Positions 54,951-63,191 of a stretch of DNA of 64,000 bases are shown in pieces. The stretch is from Bradyrhizobium cytisi (GTDB lineage: Bacteria; Pseudomonadota; Alphaproteobacteria; Rhizobiales; Xanthobacteraceae). How positions within the stretch are numbered: the first letter of the stretch is position 1; every line of letters begins with the position of its first letter. Position numbers and translations under genes: made by a program. Under the pieces are notes generated by a model. It worked only from the letters and a program-made list of their open reading frames with translations, was not told the origin of the DNA and searched no databases. The stretch lies in NCBI RefSeq assembly GCF_008123515.1, contig NZ_VSSR01000013.1, positions 1 through 64,000 on the forward strand, read 5' to 3'.

Positions 54951-55511
54951 GTGCTTTATCTACTACCCAAGTATTTATTCGTAGCGATTGAGCTCTTTAG
55001 TCTATCGGGCAGTCTCTTCGTAATCCTATGTTTTTTTGATGTTCTCTTTGGAGGTGACGACTTTGCAACGAGTGACGAAGCGATACGAGTAATTGCTGAC
55101 GTAATAAAGAGAGCCGGGAAAGATCGTGGCGTGCTTCTCGATCTCGGTAGCTGCAGGGGTACATTTGGAATCTCTCTTCAAAAAATAATGCCAGATCTAA
55201 GCATTGTGTGTGTCGATAACAGCTTCATCAGAGTTGCCACCTCAATGTTCCGCAAACCTCTGTTCGCAAAGGGTCCAAAATTCCTGTACGGCGACCTTTT
55301 CAAAACGTCGATATCAAATGTAGATATCTTAAACGTTTATCTGCCGCAGGAAATGACCAAGACCTTGATCGATAAAATAAGGGCTGAAAGCCGAAGCACG
55401 ACGATTGTGGTGATGTATAGAATTGAGCTTGAAGACCTTCCTTACAAAGAGCGGATTTATCTCGGACGACCGTCAGAAATCAGGAATCGGGTCACGGTAT
55501 ACGAATTTTGA
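54951..55511 (+). CDS. Membrane-anchored methyltransferase-like protein
   Basis: A 186-aa protein with an N-terminal hydrophobic helix (about 8-32), then a SAM-binding core: motif I VLLDLGSCRGTFGISL (about 62-77), an acidic end of strand 2 (IVCVDNSF) and NVDILNVYLPQEM in the position of motif IV. The arrangement, TM helix followed by a small Rossmann domain, recalls the FAM173/ATPSCKMT protein-lysine methyltransferases, but motif I is atypical. Codon use is AT-rich compared with neighbours, suggesting separate acquisition. Confidence 0.62.
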   Translation: MLYLLPKYLFVAIELFSLSGSLFVILCFFDVLFGGDDFATSDEAIRVIADVIKRAGKDRGVLLDLGSCRGTFGISLQKIMPDLSIVCVDNSFIRVATSMFRKPLFAKGPKFLYGDLFKTSISNVDILNVYLPQEMTKTLIDKIRAESRSTTIVVMYRIELEDLPYKERIYLGRPSEIRNRVTVYEF

Positions 55512-55800
55512 TTGTTTAGAAAAATTGTGAGCACATCAGTTCCAGTTTTATTTGCAGTCGCAGTGACCTTGTCTGAAGTTTCATCCAAGAGCACGTCAGA
55601 CGAGGTCGCATTCAGGAAGACCCTTGTTCAAGGGCTCACACGACTACAAACGATGGAATGCAGGTGAGCGAACGAACAGTGGTGCGGGCAAAATACCGAC
55701 CGCACCACTCTAGAAACTATCGTGAGACAGTTGCTGGTATCGTGCCGTTTCGGCAACAGTTACTAACCCTGTATCCAGCAAGCACTATGCAAAACAGCAT

Positions 55801-56004
55801 CTATCCTTCGTAGTCGTCTCTTCGGCAATCCGGATAGTCAGGACCGTCCTTTTCGTGAGGTGCTTCATCGCATTGTTCACAATGGACAACATTCGGTGTG
55901 AGCCATTTCAGTCTAACACATCCACAGGACCAAGTTTTCACTGTCGCAGTTGCGTGACAATGGTGACACGACCAAGTCTCCTCATCCTCGACATAAGCCG
56001 ACAT
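55801..56004 (-). CDS. Small Cys-rich (zinc-ribbon-like) protein
   Basis: A 67-aa acidic protein with Cys/His pairs CHHC, CGC and CEQC, enough for one or two zinc sites. GGGAGGAAG lies at correct distance before the ATG of MSAYVEDEE, which supports a real gene. The C-terminus is Asp/Glu-rich. No family recognised. It stands alone with about 250 bp of non-coding DNA on each side. Confidence 0.62.
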   Translation of the reverse strand: MSAYVEDEETWSCHHCHATATVKTWSCGCVRLKWLTPNVVHCEQCDEAPHEKDGPDYPDCRRDDYEG

Positions 56005-56334
56005 TCGACTTCCTCCCACTATCCGAGTTTCGCAATTGAAACTGGGGGCGACGTGTCAACAACAAAATAGCATTGAGGGCTAGTCATTCATTGTTTCGAA
56101 TTGTTTCGAGATCTGCATTCCGAGGGCCACTTCCGGATCAAACTTTGAGAGATTACGCCGTCAAGCGATCCAACAGATCTATCAGAAGTATTGCACAAGA
56201 TTAGCTCTGCGCCTCGTAGTTCGCAAATGGAGGGAGATCGAGATAGTGAAGAAGCGCGATCTGTTTAAGATGAGTGATATTCTCGAATGTTTTCACGCCC
56301 ATGGAAGCCTCCAAAAGAACCGAAAGGACATCTC

Positions 56335-56695
56335 CTCGGGGACGGCACCTGGCCGATCTTCTTGCAGTCCCGACAGGAGAATTTCCTCCAAACCGTCTCG
56401 ATCATCTTCCACTGGCGTACCTCTTCGCCAGGCTTGCGTAGGCGACTGCTGCCGCAGCATCCACAAGCCGTAGGTCCTTCGATTACCACCCCTTCCCGGG
56501 AAAGGTATCGGCGGAGGTCTGGCGCCCGGCACGCTCGGGGTAAATCCCCGCGCTGTCGTCGTTTTCGGCCGCCGCCCGTTGCGCTGCAAGCTCGTCCTCA
56601 GTGACGTCGGTTTCCACCTCTTCGAACGTCAACGCTAACTGCTTGATCAGGCGTGACGAACGCTCCGACCGCTGCCAGTAGATCGCATGCCGTCG
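56335..56695 (-). pseudogene. IS66 transposase (TnpC) remnant
   Basis: Fragments of an IS66-family TnpC are split over two frames. First SRLIKQLALTFEEVETDVTE and DELAAQRAAAENDD, matching the N-terminal coiled coil; then, in another frame, VIEGPTACGCCGSSRLRKPG and MIETVWRKFSCRDCKKIGQV, matching the zinc-finger region. The catalytic domain is missing, and at least one frameshift and an internal deletion separate the parts. It is a decayed insertion-sequence scar. Confidence 0.78.
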
Positions 56696-56700
56696 GAGCG

Positions 56701-56720
56701 GGGCCGCCTCTCGGCGGCCC
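56701..56720. terminator. Strong GC hairpin
   Basis: Perfect 8-bp stem GGGCCGCC / GGCGGCCC with TCTC loop, just to the right of the IS66 remnant. No T run follows. It could be a transcript end or IS-related structure. Confidence 0.4.
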
Positions 56721-56957
56721 CTGAGAGAGATTACCGCGTGCGCGTTTGTGGAGTCATGTGGGTGCGTAAATTCACTCCGCCCGCTGTGCGAGGAAGAGTG
56801 GAACTGGGGATGGCTCTATTGACCCATATATAAAATGTCGCACAAGATCTCTTTCCTGACGATCAGGGCCTAAACTAATCTGTAGCGCTGTCGACTGAAA
56901 GGGGCTCGCGCCCGCTCCTGAATGATACGAGCGATCTCCACCTCGGTTGAAGGCTCG

Positions 56958-57581
56958 TCAAATAAGGTCGGGTGCGGCATCTCGTATTCTGTCTTCGAAG
57001 AATGCTAGTAGCTTTCTCGGGGTGACTACTGGCTTAAGAAACTGAATCTCGGTGTCATGAACATCACCCAGATAAACAAGCTGTTCAAGAAATAAGCGCG
57101 CGTTAAAGGCGTCGCCGAATTTCGTCTCTGCATTCGCAATAATTTCCGCGAGCGTGGTGCGACCCTCGGAGAGGACATAATATAGGTCTACGTAATCCTT
57201 GTAGGAACCACGCCGGCCGATTGTGTAGGCCTTGGTTGCCGCGATTTCTCGAACTGAGAGCAAAGGCAGACCATCGAATATCTCGAAGGGATCCAGCACG
57301 GGAAAGGGATAGTGTAAAAAGGTAAGCTTTACTCCGTTCACGCTGACAGTCAGTTCATCCGAATTGTTGACCAACGGGATAGCTGGGAAGGGGAAAGCCC
57401 GCTCAACACGAGTAAACAGAGACGGGGGGATGGGCTCACCTCGAAATAGATCAAAGTCAATCGACACCCGATGTCCCATCTGGAGGGCTAAGGCAGTGCC
57501 GCCAGCTAGATAGAATGCGGGAAAGCGGGCAAGCACAGGAAAGAGGGCCGCGCCCTCGTTAGTGAGTACCTCTTGGTGCAT
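56958..57581 (-). CDS. AbiEii/AbiGii-type nucleotidyltransferase toxin
   Basis: A 207-aa nucleotidyltransferase of the AbiEii family. The signature is complete: AGGTALALQMGHRVSIDFDL followed by F (G-G-T...G-H-R-x-S-x-D-x-D-x-F), and further on SVREIAATKAYTIGRRGSYK with Lys and the R-x-K-D-Y/D motif (KDYVDLYYVL). These toxins transfer nucleotides to tRNA or other targets and act in toxin-antitoxin and abortive-infection systems. I start at MHQEVLTN, overlapping the partner gene by 23 bp; a longer start at 57,689 would overlap more. It is a typical stabilising or defence cargo of mobile elements. Confidence 0.85.
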   Translation of the reverse strand: MHQEVLTNEGAALFPVLARFPAFYLAGGTALALQMGHRVSIDFDLFRGEPIPPSLFTRVERAFPFPAIPLVNNSDELTVSVNGVKLTFLHYPFPVLDPFEIFDGLPLLSVREIAATKAYTIGRRGSYKDYVDLYYVLSEGRTTLAEIIANAETKFGDAFNARLFLEQLVYLGDVHDTEIQFLKPVVTPRKLLAFFEDRIRDAAPDLI

Positions 57582-57837
57582 AGTTGAAGCGCTCGATGCC
57601 GAAAACGAGCGAGGCCAAGTGACGAGAGAGTGGCTTGAGTTCCGTGGCCGGAATCGTACTGAGAGTTCGGCGAAGGCGGGCGCGTCCATAGTGCTTGAGC
57701 AGCCAGCGCCAATGTGTCAGCGAACCATAATTTATCGCCTGAACCACAATGGACTTTTCGTGCGCTGTTGGATCAATCTTTTCGAAATCGTACGACCAAA
57801 GGATTGGACGGAAGATCTCCGGTAAAGAGGTTTGCAT
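57559..57837 (-). CDS. DUF6922-type antitoxin partner
   Basis: A 92-aa protein starting MQTSLPEIFRPILWSYDFEK with the W-S-Y-D-F-x-K-I-D pattern, then VVQAINYGSLTHWRWLLKHY and a C-terminal L-S-R-H. This matches the small DUF6922-like partners that precede AbiEii nucleotidyltransferases (recall). It is the first gene of the pair and overlaps the toxin start by 23 bp. No ribosome site precedes the ATG; instead TACAAT ends six bases upstream, consistent with a leaderless transcript. Confidence 0.78.
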   Translation of the reverse strand: MQTSLPEIFRPILWSYDFEKIDPTAHEKSIVVQAINYGSLTHWRWLLKHYGRARLRRTLSTIPATELKPLSRHLASLVFGIERFNYAPRGTH

Positions 57838-57940
57838 ACAGTTATTGTACCACGCGGATACATTCTACGCTGCAAGACGCCAACTGGGCGACCTTAGAGA
57901 ATGACACGCGGGAGCGTCGTAGGTCCGCGGTATGTCGCGA

Positions 57941-57971
57941 AAAAAAAGGCCGCATCGCTAGTGATGCGGCC
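57941..57971 (-). terminator. Rho-independent terminator
   Basis: Perfect 9-bp stem GGCCGCATC / GATGCGGCC with 6-nt loop. On the minus strand a run of eight T follows. It ends the transcript of the small membrane protein gene at 57,981. Confidence 0.88.
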
Positions 57972-57980
57972 GGCTACTAA

Positions 57981-58187
57981 TTAGAAATCGCGTGAGGTTT
58001 GTCTGGTGCGACGACTAACCAATCTTATTGACAGCCAAGCTAGACCAGCAGCTATGGCCGCAATCCTCGATAGAACTGAGACAGCCAGGATGGTCTCTCG
58101 GTCGGAATGATAAGCTAAAGTCGCCAGCGTGGCGGTGAAGACGCTCGACCACGCGACATACTCACAAACTTTTTGAACACGTAACAT
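57981..58187 (-). CDS. Small two-span membrane protein
   Basis: A 68-aa protein with two hydrophobic helices (about 10-28 and 33-55, VFTATLATLAYHSD and LAVSVLSRIAAIAAGLAWL) and a basic C-terminal tail (RLVSRRTRQTS). AAAGGAG precedes the ATG, and a perfect terminator follows. Function unknown. Confidence 0.72.
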   Translation of the reverse strand: MLRVQKVCEYVAWSSVFTATLATLAYHSDRETILAVSVLSRIAAIAAGLAWLSIRLVSRRTRQTSRDF

Positions 58188-58357
58188 TAGAGGCTCCTTT
58201 GATCATCTGACGTGCCTCAAGTGATTTTGAGGGACGTGGTGAAGACCAAAGGGCGCCTTCGATAGAGTATCATAATACCGTAATTCAGTCAAGGGTTGTT
58301 CCGGCGTGGGAACCACCATTTTAAAGATACGTTTGTCGTCTTTTTCAGGAGCGCCAG

Positions 58358-59845
58358 ATGAGCCAGCCGATGTCCGTTCAACCAGCTGGGCAACTGCCGC
58401 CACCGAAAACTCCAGGGATTTTGGCCGCTGCGATCATCGGCGCAGTCATGATTATCGGGGCGCTGCTGCTCAATGGTCGAGCGATCGAACAATATCTTTT
58501 TGGGTACGGCGATATTTATCGTTTTCTTTTGTACCACACTAAATGGCCGATAGAGGCTGTCCAGGGCGTCGCGCTGCTGATCTGGGGATCATACACCGTT
58601 GTCTTTACGGTGCTGTCCTACTCGGCCATTGGTCGAGTTCTTGTTGGACGACCAACACTGCGCGTTGCAACAATTGGCCTACTTGCGCTTGTGGCACAGG
58701 CACCACTCCTATTTCTAGAAGCAGCGTTGCACAAAAGCCCATCACCAATCACCGATCTTAGAGACCTTCAATGCTTCGACACCCGTACAAAGGGGCGGGT
58801 AACGGTTTGGTATTACAGAGATCAGGATGGCGCCATTACTCTCTTTGAAAACGGCTACGGTGGAACGTGGCGAGGGCAAGAGCTTCAGCCGGCAACACAA
58901 CATATTTGCGACGCCGCTCAAGCGAAATGGAAAGCTAGTGACAGTGAAGCACAGCTAAGGGAGGCTGCGAGAAGGGCTGCTGCCGCGGAGATGGAGAAGA
59001 AGTTCGCTGCATTGGAGACGACGCATAACTTTGCAGATAACACCAGGGTGACCATGCACTGGAAGTCTGTCTTTCTGGTTTTTTCGCAGGAGTTCGATCT
59101 CGGCATCAAGCTCATTACCTTACGGACCATCCATCAGTCGGAAACCAAAAAGGGAAACTCCGAGCTTGTGCTAAATGTTTGCAATAATGGCGAGTGGAAG
59201 ATTGTCGATCAAGATCTCCACATCTGGTATGTGCCAGACGACCAAAGCAGGACAGTTCGCTGGCAATATTCGCTTAAAGATTTTCCGAACGGAGGGTGTA
59301 ATCGTTATTCGGCTCTTGCCGAAATAGACGACATCTCTAGCTTAACGTCGCTCAAGGGGACTCTCTACTTCTCCGATACGAGCGCAAAGCATCTAATCAG
59401 CACGTACATCGCTGACAAGCCGGCAGAGAGACCCGCGAACGTCGCTGGCGTGCCCCCCATAGGCCCGAGCGCCTCAATTCCGGCTAAGCAGCCATCGATG
59501 CCAGATCCGCTCACACCGTCATTCTTCCAGGAACCCATCACTTATCCCTACGAGCTTATGCCGGTTACGTCCCCCCTAGATGATCCCACTGAAATTGAAA
59601 TAAGCTACGGTCGGACAATAACGCTTGGAGCGAATGAAACGTATCTGGCCGGGAGAACGCCAGAGCATTGGGGGATCAAAGCGATGGACGGCATGATTGC
59701 TATTACAAGAAGGTCCAACCAAAAACTTTACGTGGCCTCGGGAAAATGGGCAGAGCTTTACGACTTCGAGACGGTTGATTGCGTGACCTGTCCCGCTCGT
59801 TTTTATACCTTTCGGTCGGCATCGCCCAATGGCTCAACGCAATAA
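58358..59845 (+). CDS. Large membrane protein of unknown function
   Basis: A 495-aa protein with three N-terminal membrane helices (about 22-40, 65-88 and 103-122) and a 370-residue soluble part that begins with a Cys (LQCFDTRTKGRVTVWYY). A coiled-coil segment follows (about 190-225, Ala/Glu/Arg-rich: REAARRAAAAEMEKKFAALE). Two Cys pairs lie near the middle and one at the end (DCVTCPARFYTF). AGGAG nine bases upstream sets the ATG. I recognise no family. A second multi-span protein with a similar layout starts 390 bp downstream, so they may form a module. Confidence 0.66.
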   Translation: MSQPMSVQPAGQLPPPKTPGILAAAIIGAVMIIGALLLNGRAIEQYLFGYGDIYRFLLYHTKWPIEAVQGVALLIWGSYTVVFTVLSYSAIGRVLVGRPTLRVATIGLLALVAQAPLLFLEAALHKSPSPITDLRDLQCFDTRTKGRVTVWYYRDQDGAITLFENGYGGTWRGQELQPATQHICDAAQAKWKASDSEAQLREAARRAAAAEMEKKFAALETTHNFADNTRVTMHWKSVFLVFSQEFDLGIKLITLRTIHQSETKKGNSELVLNVCNNGEWKIVDQDLHIWYVPDDQSRTVRWQYSLKDFPNGGCNRYSALAEIDDISSLTSLKGTLYFSDTSAKHLISTYIADKPAERPANVAGVPPIGPSASIPAKQPSMPDPLTPSFFQEPITYPYELMPVTSPLDDPTEIEISYGRTITLGANETYLAGRTPEHWGIKAMDGMIAITRRSNQKLYVASGKWAELYDFETVDCVTCPARFYTFRSASPNGSTQ

Positions 59846-60233
59846 GGGGTAAGCATTCTCTTTTCACTAAACGATGCGCACTCGCCATTGCGTTCCTCGC
59901 TCTTGTTGCTACGGGCACGTCCCTGGCCGAGGACCACGGGCCGGCCGTTGCGAGAATCACCTCCATGTCATTGTCGGCAACCACGATTCTACATTGCGCT
60001 TTGCCCGCGTGTGGGCGCCGGTTGGAAAGGCGCTGGGTGAGCACACCGGCGCCTACTCGATGCGACTTTGCCGCTGGATGTGAAATGGTCCACCGGAAAA
60101 GGAGAGTCCATTCGATTGGTCGATTAGCGGTCCTACGTTGCCGGGAGAACATTCCGGAGACCCGCGAAGATTGCCATTGCATTCGCCCAAAAGTTGCTCG
60201 ATCATTTCAAGCCACTTACTGAGGAGATTGCCT
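59846..60233 (+). pseudogene. Possible broken secreted-protein gene
   Basis: This 390-bp gap contains a good signal-peptide-like segment in one frame (FTKRCALAIAFLALVATGTS, then LAEDHGP). Coding-like composition then continues in other frames, for example HVIVGNHDSTLRFARVWAPV and FRRPAKIAIAFAQKLLDHF, with stops between. It looks like a frameshifted gene of about 120 aa. The parent family cannot be named. Confidence 0.4.
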
Positions 60234-61226
60234 TTGGCAAATTCTGTTCAATCAGCCGCCAGCAGCGCTAATCATCGGAATTTTCGCTTCAATGCAGCGA
60301 TTGCTCTAGTCGCTCTCTTATTTGTCGGGGTAATTGGATACTTTATCAAGAACAATCTGCAGATTATCAGCGTAAACGGCGCGGTCGCTGAAGCCTTTTA
60401 CATTTTGCTCGTTGTCCTAGCTTTGGCCGCAGCGATTGTTCTGTTTGGGATATTGCAATCAACGGCTGCTCTCAGAGGAAAACATTTCGCTTATTATATT
60501 GAATTAGGAGGTCCCGCAGCTCTATTTTTCGCAGTCATTCTCTTGGGAATTTCGCAAGTGGGGGACAAGCCCAAGGATTTTGTCCTGACTGTTCGATTTG
60601 TGCCAGATAGCAACGACACCATCGCTCACGCATTCAAAGAAGAGAATGTTAGGAAGGCGAAGGTTCAACTCGCGTTCAATGGATATTTCTTCCCGGGAGA
60701 AGTTGATAGTGCAGGATATGTGAAGACAAATACGCTGGAATGGAAGCATAGATCCGATAAAGTTGATATTAGGTTGGAGTCCGACGTTTTTCAAATCAAG
60801 GATCGTTCCGAATTTTATTTGATCCCTGCAATATCAGAGCCGCAAATAGACCTGAAGGTTATTCCAATTCCTGTCGCCCGGATCGTCCCGGACAAGCCGA
60901 TTGAGGCGGCGCCGATTGTCCCTCCCAAATCGCGAAATCTTGTGATCAATCCGAAGGTGTCGAGGATCACTTCGGGCGGGACATCAGACGGACACAGCCC
61001 ATTTTGTCAGACACGCTTTGTGCAGGATTGTGTTACTCCGCAGAACGGCGGCAAGCTGGTATTGGGAAGCGGAAGTCTAACGAACCTTAGGCAGTCGGGA
61101 CGCGGTGGCTGGACGGTCGAGGTAAACACACCCGAACAAATCTGCGTCAGATTGTGGGCCTCCACGGGGGCCTGTGAAACCGAGGTAAGCATTCAAGGTC
61201 AGGTGTCAGCGGTAGAAGAAAACTAA
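60234..61226 (+). CDS. Membrane protein with Cys-rich C-terminal domain
   Basis: A 330-aa protein with three membrane helices in the first 110 residues (about 20-38, 53-73 and 90-107), a beta-rich soluble part (about 120-240) and a C-terminal domain with several Cys (FCQTRFVQDCV; EQICVRLWASTGACETEV). The TTG start is preceded by GAGGAG at good spacing; the frame is open further upstream but the earlier ATG has no ribosome site. It is AT-rich. No family recognised. It resembles the upstream protein at 58,358 in general layout. Confidence 0.66.
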   Translation: MANSVQSAASSANHRNFRFNAAIALVALLFVGVIGYFIKNNLQIISVNGAVAEAFYILLVVLALAAAIVLFGILQSTAALRGKHFAYYIELGGPAALFFAVILLGISQVGDKPKDFVLTVRFVPDSNDTIAHAFKEENVRKAKVQLAFNGYFFPGEVDSAGYVKTNTLEWKHRSDKVDIRLESDVFQIKDRSEFYLIPAISEPQIDLKVIPIPVARIVPDKPIEAAPIVPPKSRNLVINPKVSRITSGGTSDGHSPFCQTRFVQDCVTPQNGGKLVLGSGSLTNLRQSGRGGWTVEVNTPEQICVRLWASTGACETEVSIQGQVSAVEEN

Positions 61227-61547
61227 TAAGACGGCGTCCTTAACATCATGCGTCGCACAATATCTGTTTCGCGACGCTATAAGCATTTCGTGGCTCAACA
61301 GAGCCATATTTTAATTTTGATCCGGCGAATTGTGCGGCGAACTTTCGTGATTTCCGGATCAAACTCGACTTTGAATCGGTGGACTATTGACAGCTTTGCA
61401 AATGTGTTGTGTCGCGCTGGTTTTTCTATTCAAAAGAATGAGCGAAACACCCGTGTGTAAGAATCTATAGAAATATATATGGGAAAGCTGCTGAGACGGA
61501 AAAACCGTTACGCTGCTTGATGAAATGGTTGCTTGGTGGCGAAATAT
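61227..61547. other. AT-rich gene-free region beside iterons
   Basis: About 320 bp, AT-rich, with a stretch AAGAATCTATAGAAATATAT before the iterons that could serve as a melting region of a plasmid origin. I found no perfect DnaA box (TTATNCACA) by eye. Short ORFs here are not convincing. Confidence 0.5.
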
Positions 61548-61628
61548 TCCGGTCAAACCCCCCGTTCTCTCCGGTCAAACCCCCCAGTTACTCCGGTCAA
61601 ACCCCCCACTATTCCGGCCAAACCCCCC
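61548..61628. repeat. Four iterons (replication origin candidate)
   Basis: Four direct repeats of TCCGGTCAAACCCCCC start at 61,548, 61,570, 61,592 and 61,613 (periods 22, 22 and 21 bp, two helical turns). The fourth has GGCC instead of GGTC. They lie 17 bp beyond the stop of the replication initiator gene. Spacing and position are classical for iterons bound by a plasmid Rep protein. Confidence 0.85.
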
Positions 61629-61644
61629 ACCTCTTGTTGTAGCG

Positions 61645-63135
61645 CTAGCGAGTAGTGCGTTCCTTCCACAGATCAAACGAGAGGACTTCGCCCGGGTAGC
61701 GGTCAATTGTCAGACGGGTACGCTCCAGCTCATAGAAAGTGTTTGAGAGAAAGCCCGTGCCTCCAACCGGCGGCCGTGCTTTTGCACGAGCTAGATCTTC
61801 GATCGTGGCCCTCTCATGAGCTGGGCGGCTCTCAAGTAGTTTCCCCGCGGCCGTCCGCAGGTATGCGGCGTAGTCGGATTTCAATTGTTCTTCCGCCTCT
61901 TGAACTAGTTTAGCCGACGCCTTGGCTTTCTCGGTCGCCCGACGATCGGAGGTTTGGAAATAACTGTTGAGGTACTGCTTGACGCCGCCAAGGGTTTGTA
62001 GGTCGAAGCGGGTCCTGCGAGCCTCCGATAATGCAAAGTCGAGAAAATCTTCCATCTGGCTCAGGGGAAGAGACCGAAGCAATTCTTTCGCAGTCTCTAC
62101 GTCCCTGGATGAGACATAGGGAATGCCGTCACGCTTTTGACCCGTTCGCTTTTCAACGAATAGATAGGCGACCTGGTGGGGCTCCCCTATCGCCTGGCTC
62201 TCGTCATGAAAATTAAATTGGAAATCGCCCTGGTGGCGGCGGACATAGAACGTTTGATAGTCCGATGCGAACCGAGCTCCTGGCCGGAAAGCTATCACAA
62301 AACCTTCGCGCGTTTCCGCCGGGCTGATATCGTAAGATCGGAGAAAGCCGACCCTCACAAGTTGATCGAGATGACTGCCGAGCTGGTCACGGATAATGTC
62401 CGATCGATATTTAAGAACGGTGAGACCGCCCAACCATTCAAGACAAATGTCGTCGTAGCGCTTCTTGAAGGATACTCGGTTCAAATGCTTGCCGTCGAAA
62501 GGGATGGAGAAATGATAGAACAGCCTCATGTAAAATGCGGTCGCGACTGAACTAAGCTCCTGCATCAGCACGTGGTTGAGACAGGTGAAGTGCTTATCAT
62601 TCAGGGATTGAATAATTGGATCGGCAATGACCACTGTGCAGGCAGTAATCGGGTCCGTCGCCGAGTTGCGGCGCTCAATCAGCACTTCATTAAAGATGCT
62701 GAAGTCGTGTTCGACGAACCGATCCTCTTTCTTGAACTGCGCTATAACGTGCGTGTATCGGATCTGTCGCAGCGCTCGGATCAATTCCTCGCTATCGCGG
62801 CCTCCCCATATTTTTCGTCCAGCTAATCTCATGAGTTCGCGCTGAGAGAATGATATTTGCTTTTGAGCTGGAGATCCGAAGCGCGACTGTTTTCGTATAA
62901 CGGCCATCGCGACTTTGTGTGCGAATGGACCGGGTTGTGCGTACTCGGGATCGAGCCGCACGGTGATGTGTTTTTCAGCGACACCCCGATTGATTTCAAT
63001 GTTACGAGTCCGGCTGCGAGCACGTTTCGGATCGTGACAGAACAAGACACCGAAAACACGAAGCAAAGTATTTTCGAGATATATCGCTTCCGTCTCAATT
63101 GTTCGCTGGTTGTCGGTCGCTTGTGTGGTTTCCAT
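61645..63135 (-). CDS. Plasmid replication initiator (RPA family)
   Basis: A 496-aa Rep protein of the replication initiator protein A (RPA) family (recall). Matching blocks are QISFSQRELMRLAGRKIWGG and RDSEELIRALRQI (first winged helix), FSIFNEVLIERRN, DPIIQSLNDKHFTCLNHVLM, LVRVGFLRSYDI and GFVIAFRPGARFASDY. It should bind iterons and open the origin in theta replication. The C-terminal 150 residues are a charged helical extension. The ATG has no ribosome site; instead a perfect inverted repeat ends right before it, suggesting self-regulation and a very short leader. Iterons follow its stop. Confidence 0.88.
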   Translation of the reverse strand: METTQATDNQRTIETEAIYLENTLLRVFGVLFCHDPKRARSRTRNIEINRGVAEKHITVRLDPEYAQPGPFAHKVAMAVIRKQSRFGSPAQKQISFSQRELMRLAGRKIWGGRDSEELIRALRQIRYTHVIAQFKKEDRFVEHDFSIFNEVLIERRNSATDPITACTVVIADPIIQSLNDKHFTCLNHVLMQELSSVATAFYMRLFYHFSIPFDGKHLNRVSFKKRYDDICLEWLGGLTVLKYRSDIIRDQLGSHLDQLVRVGFLRSYDISPAETREGFVIAFRPGARFASDYQTFYVRRHQGDFQFNFHDESQAIGEPHQVAYLFVEKRTGQKRDGIPYVSSRDVETAKELLRSLPLSQMEDFLDFALSEARRTRFDLQTLGGVKQYLNSYFQTSDRRATEKAKASAKLVQEAEEQLKSDYAAYLRTAAGKLLESRPAHERATIEDLARAKARPPVGGTGFLSNTFYELERTRLTIDRYPGEVLSFDLWKERTTR

Positions 63136-63157
63136 CGTGTCATCAAATTATGACACG
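63136..63157 (-). promoter_or_regulatory. Palindromic operator at the rep start
   Basis: Perfect 8-bp arms CGTGTCAT / ATGACACG with a 6-bp spacer (CAAATT on the plus strand) directly before the rep start codon. On the minus strand CATAAT within it can act as a -10 box. Binding of a Rep dimer here would block transcription, as known for many iteron plasmids. Confidence 0.65.
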
Positions 63158-63191
63158 GAAACAAGTTGAAGCAGACCGAGGCTGTGGACTG

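Noticed and set aside
55527..55667. 46-aa open frame with hydrophobic start
   Set aside because: No ribosome site, weak helix and no recognisable relatives; not strong enough to call.
61248..61460. 70-aa open frame upstream of the iterons
   Set aside because: Unusual Arg/Ile-rich product without ribosome site, in the AT-rich region expected to be the origin.
61548..61628. CRISPR array
   Set aside because: Repeats are 16 bp with 5-6 bp gaps and lie next to a rep gene, so they are iterons; no spacers or cas genes.
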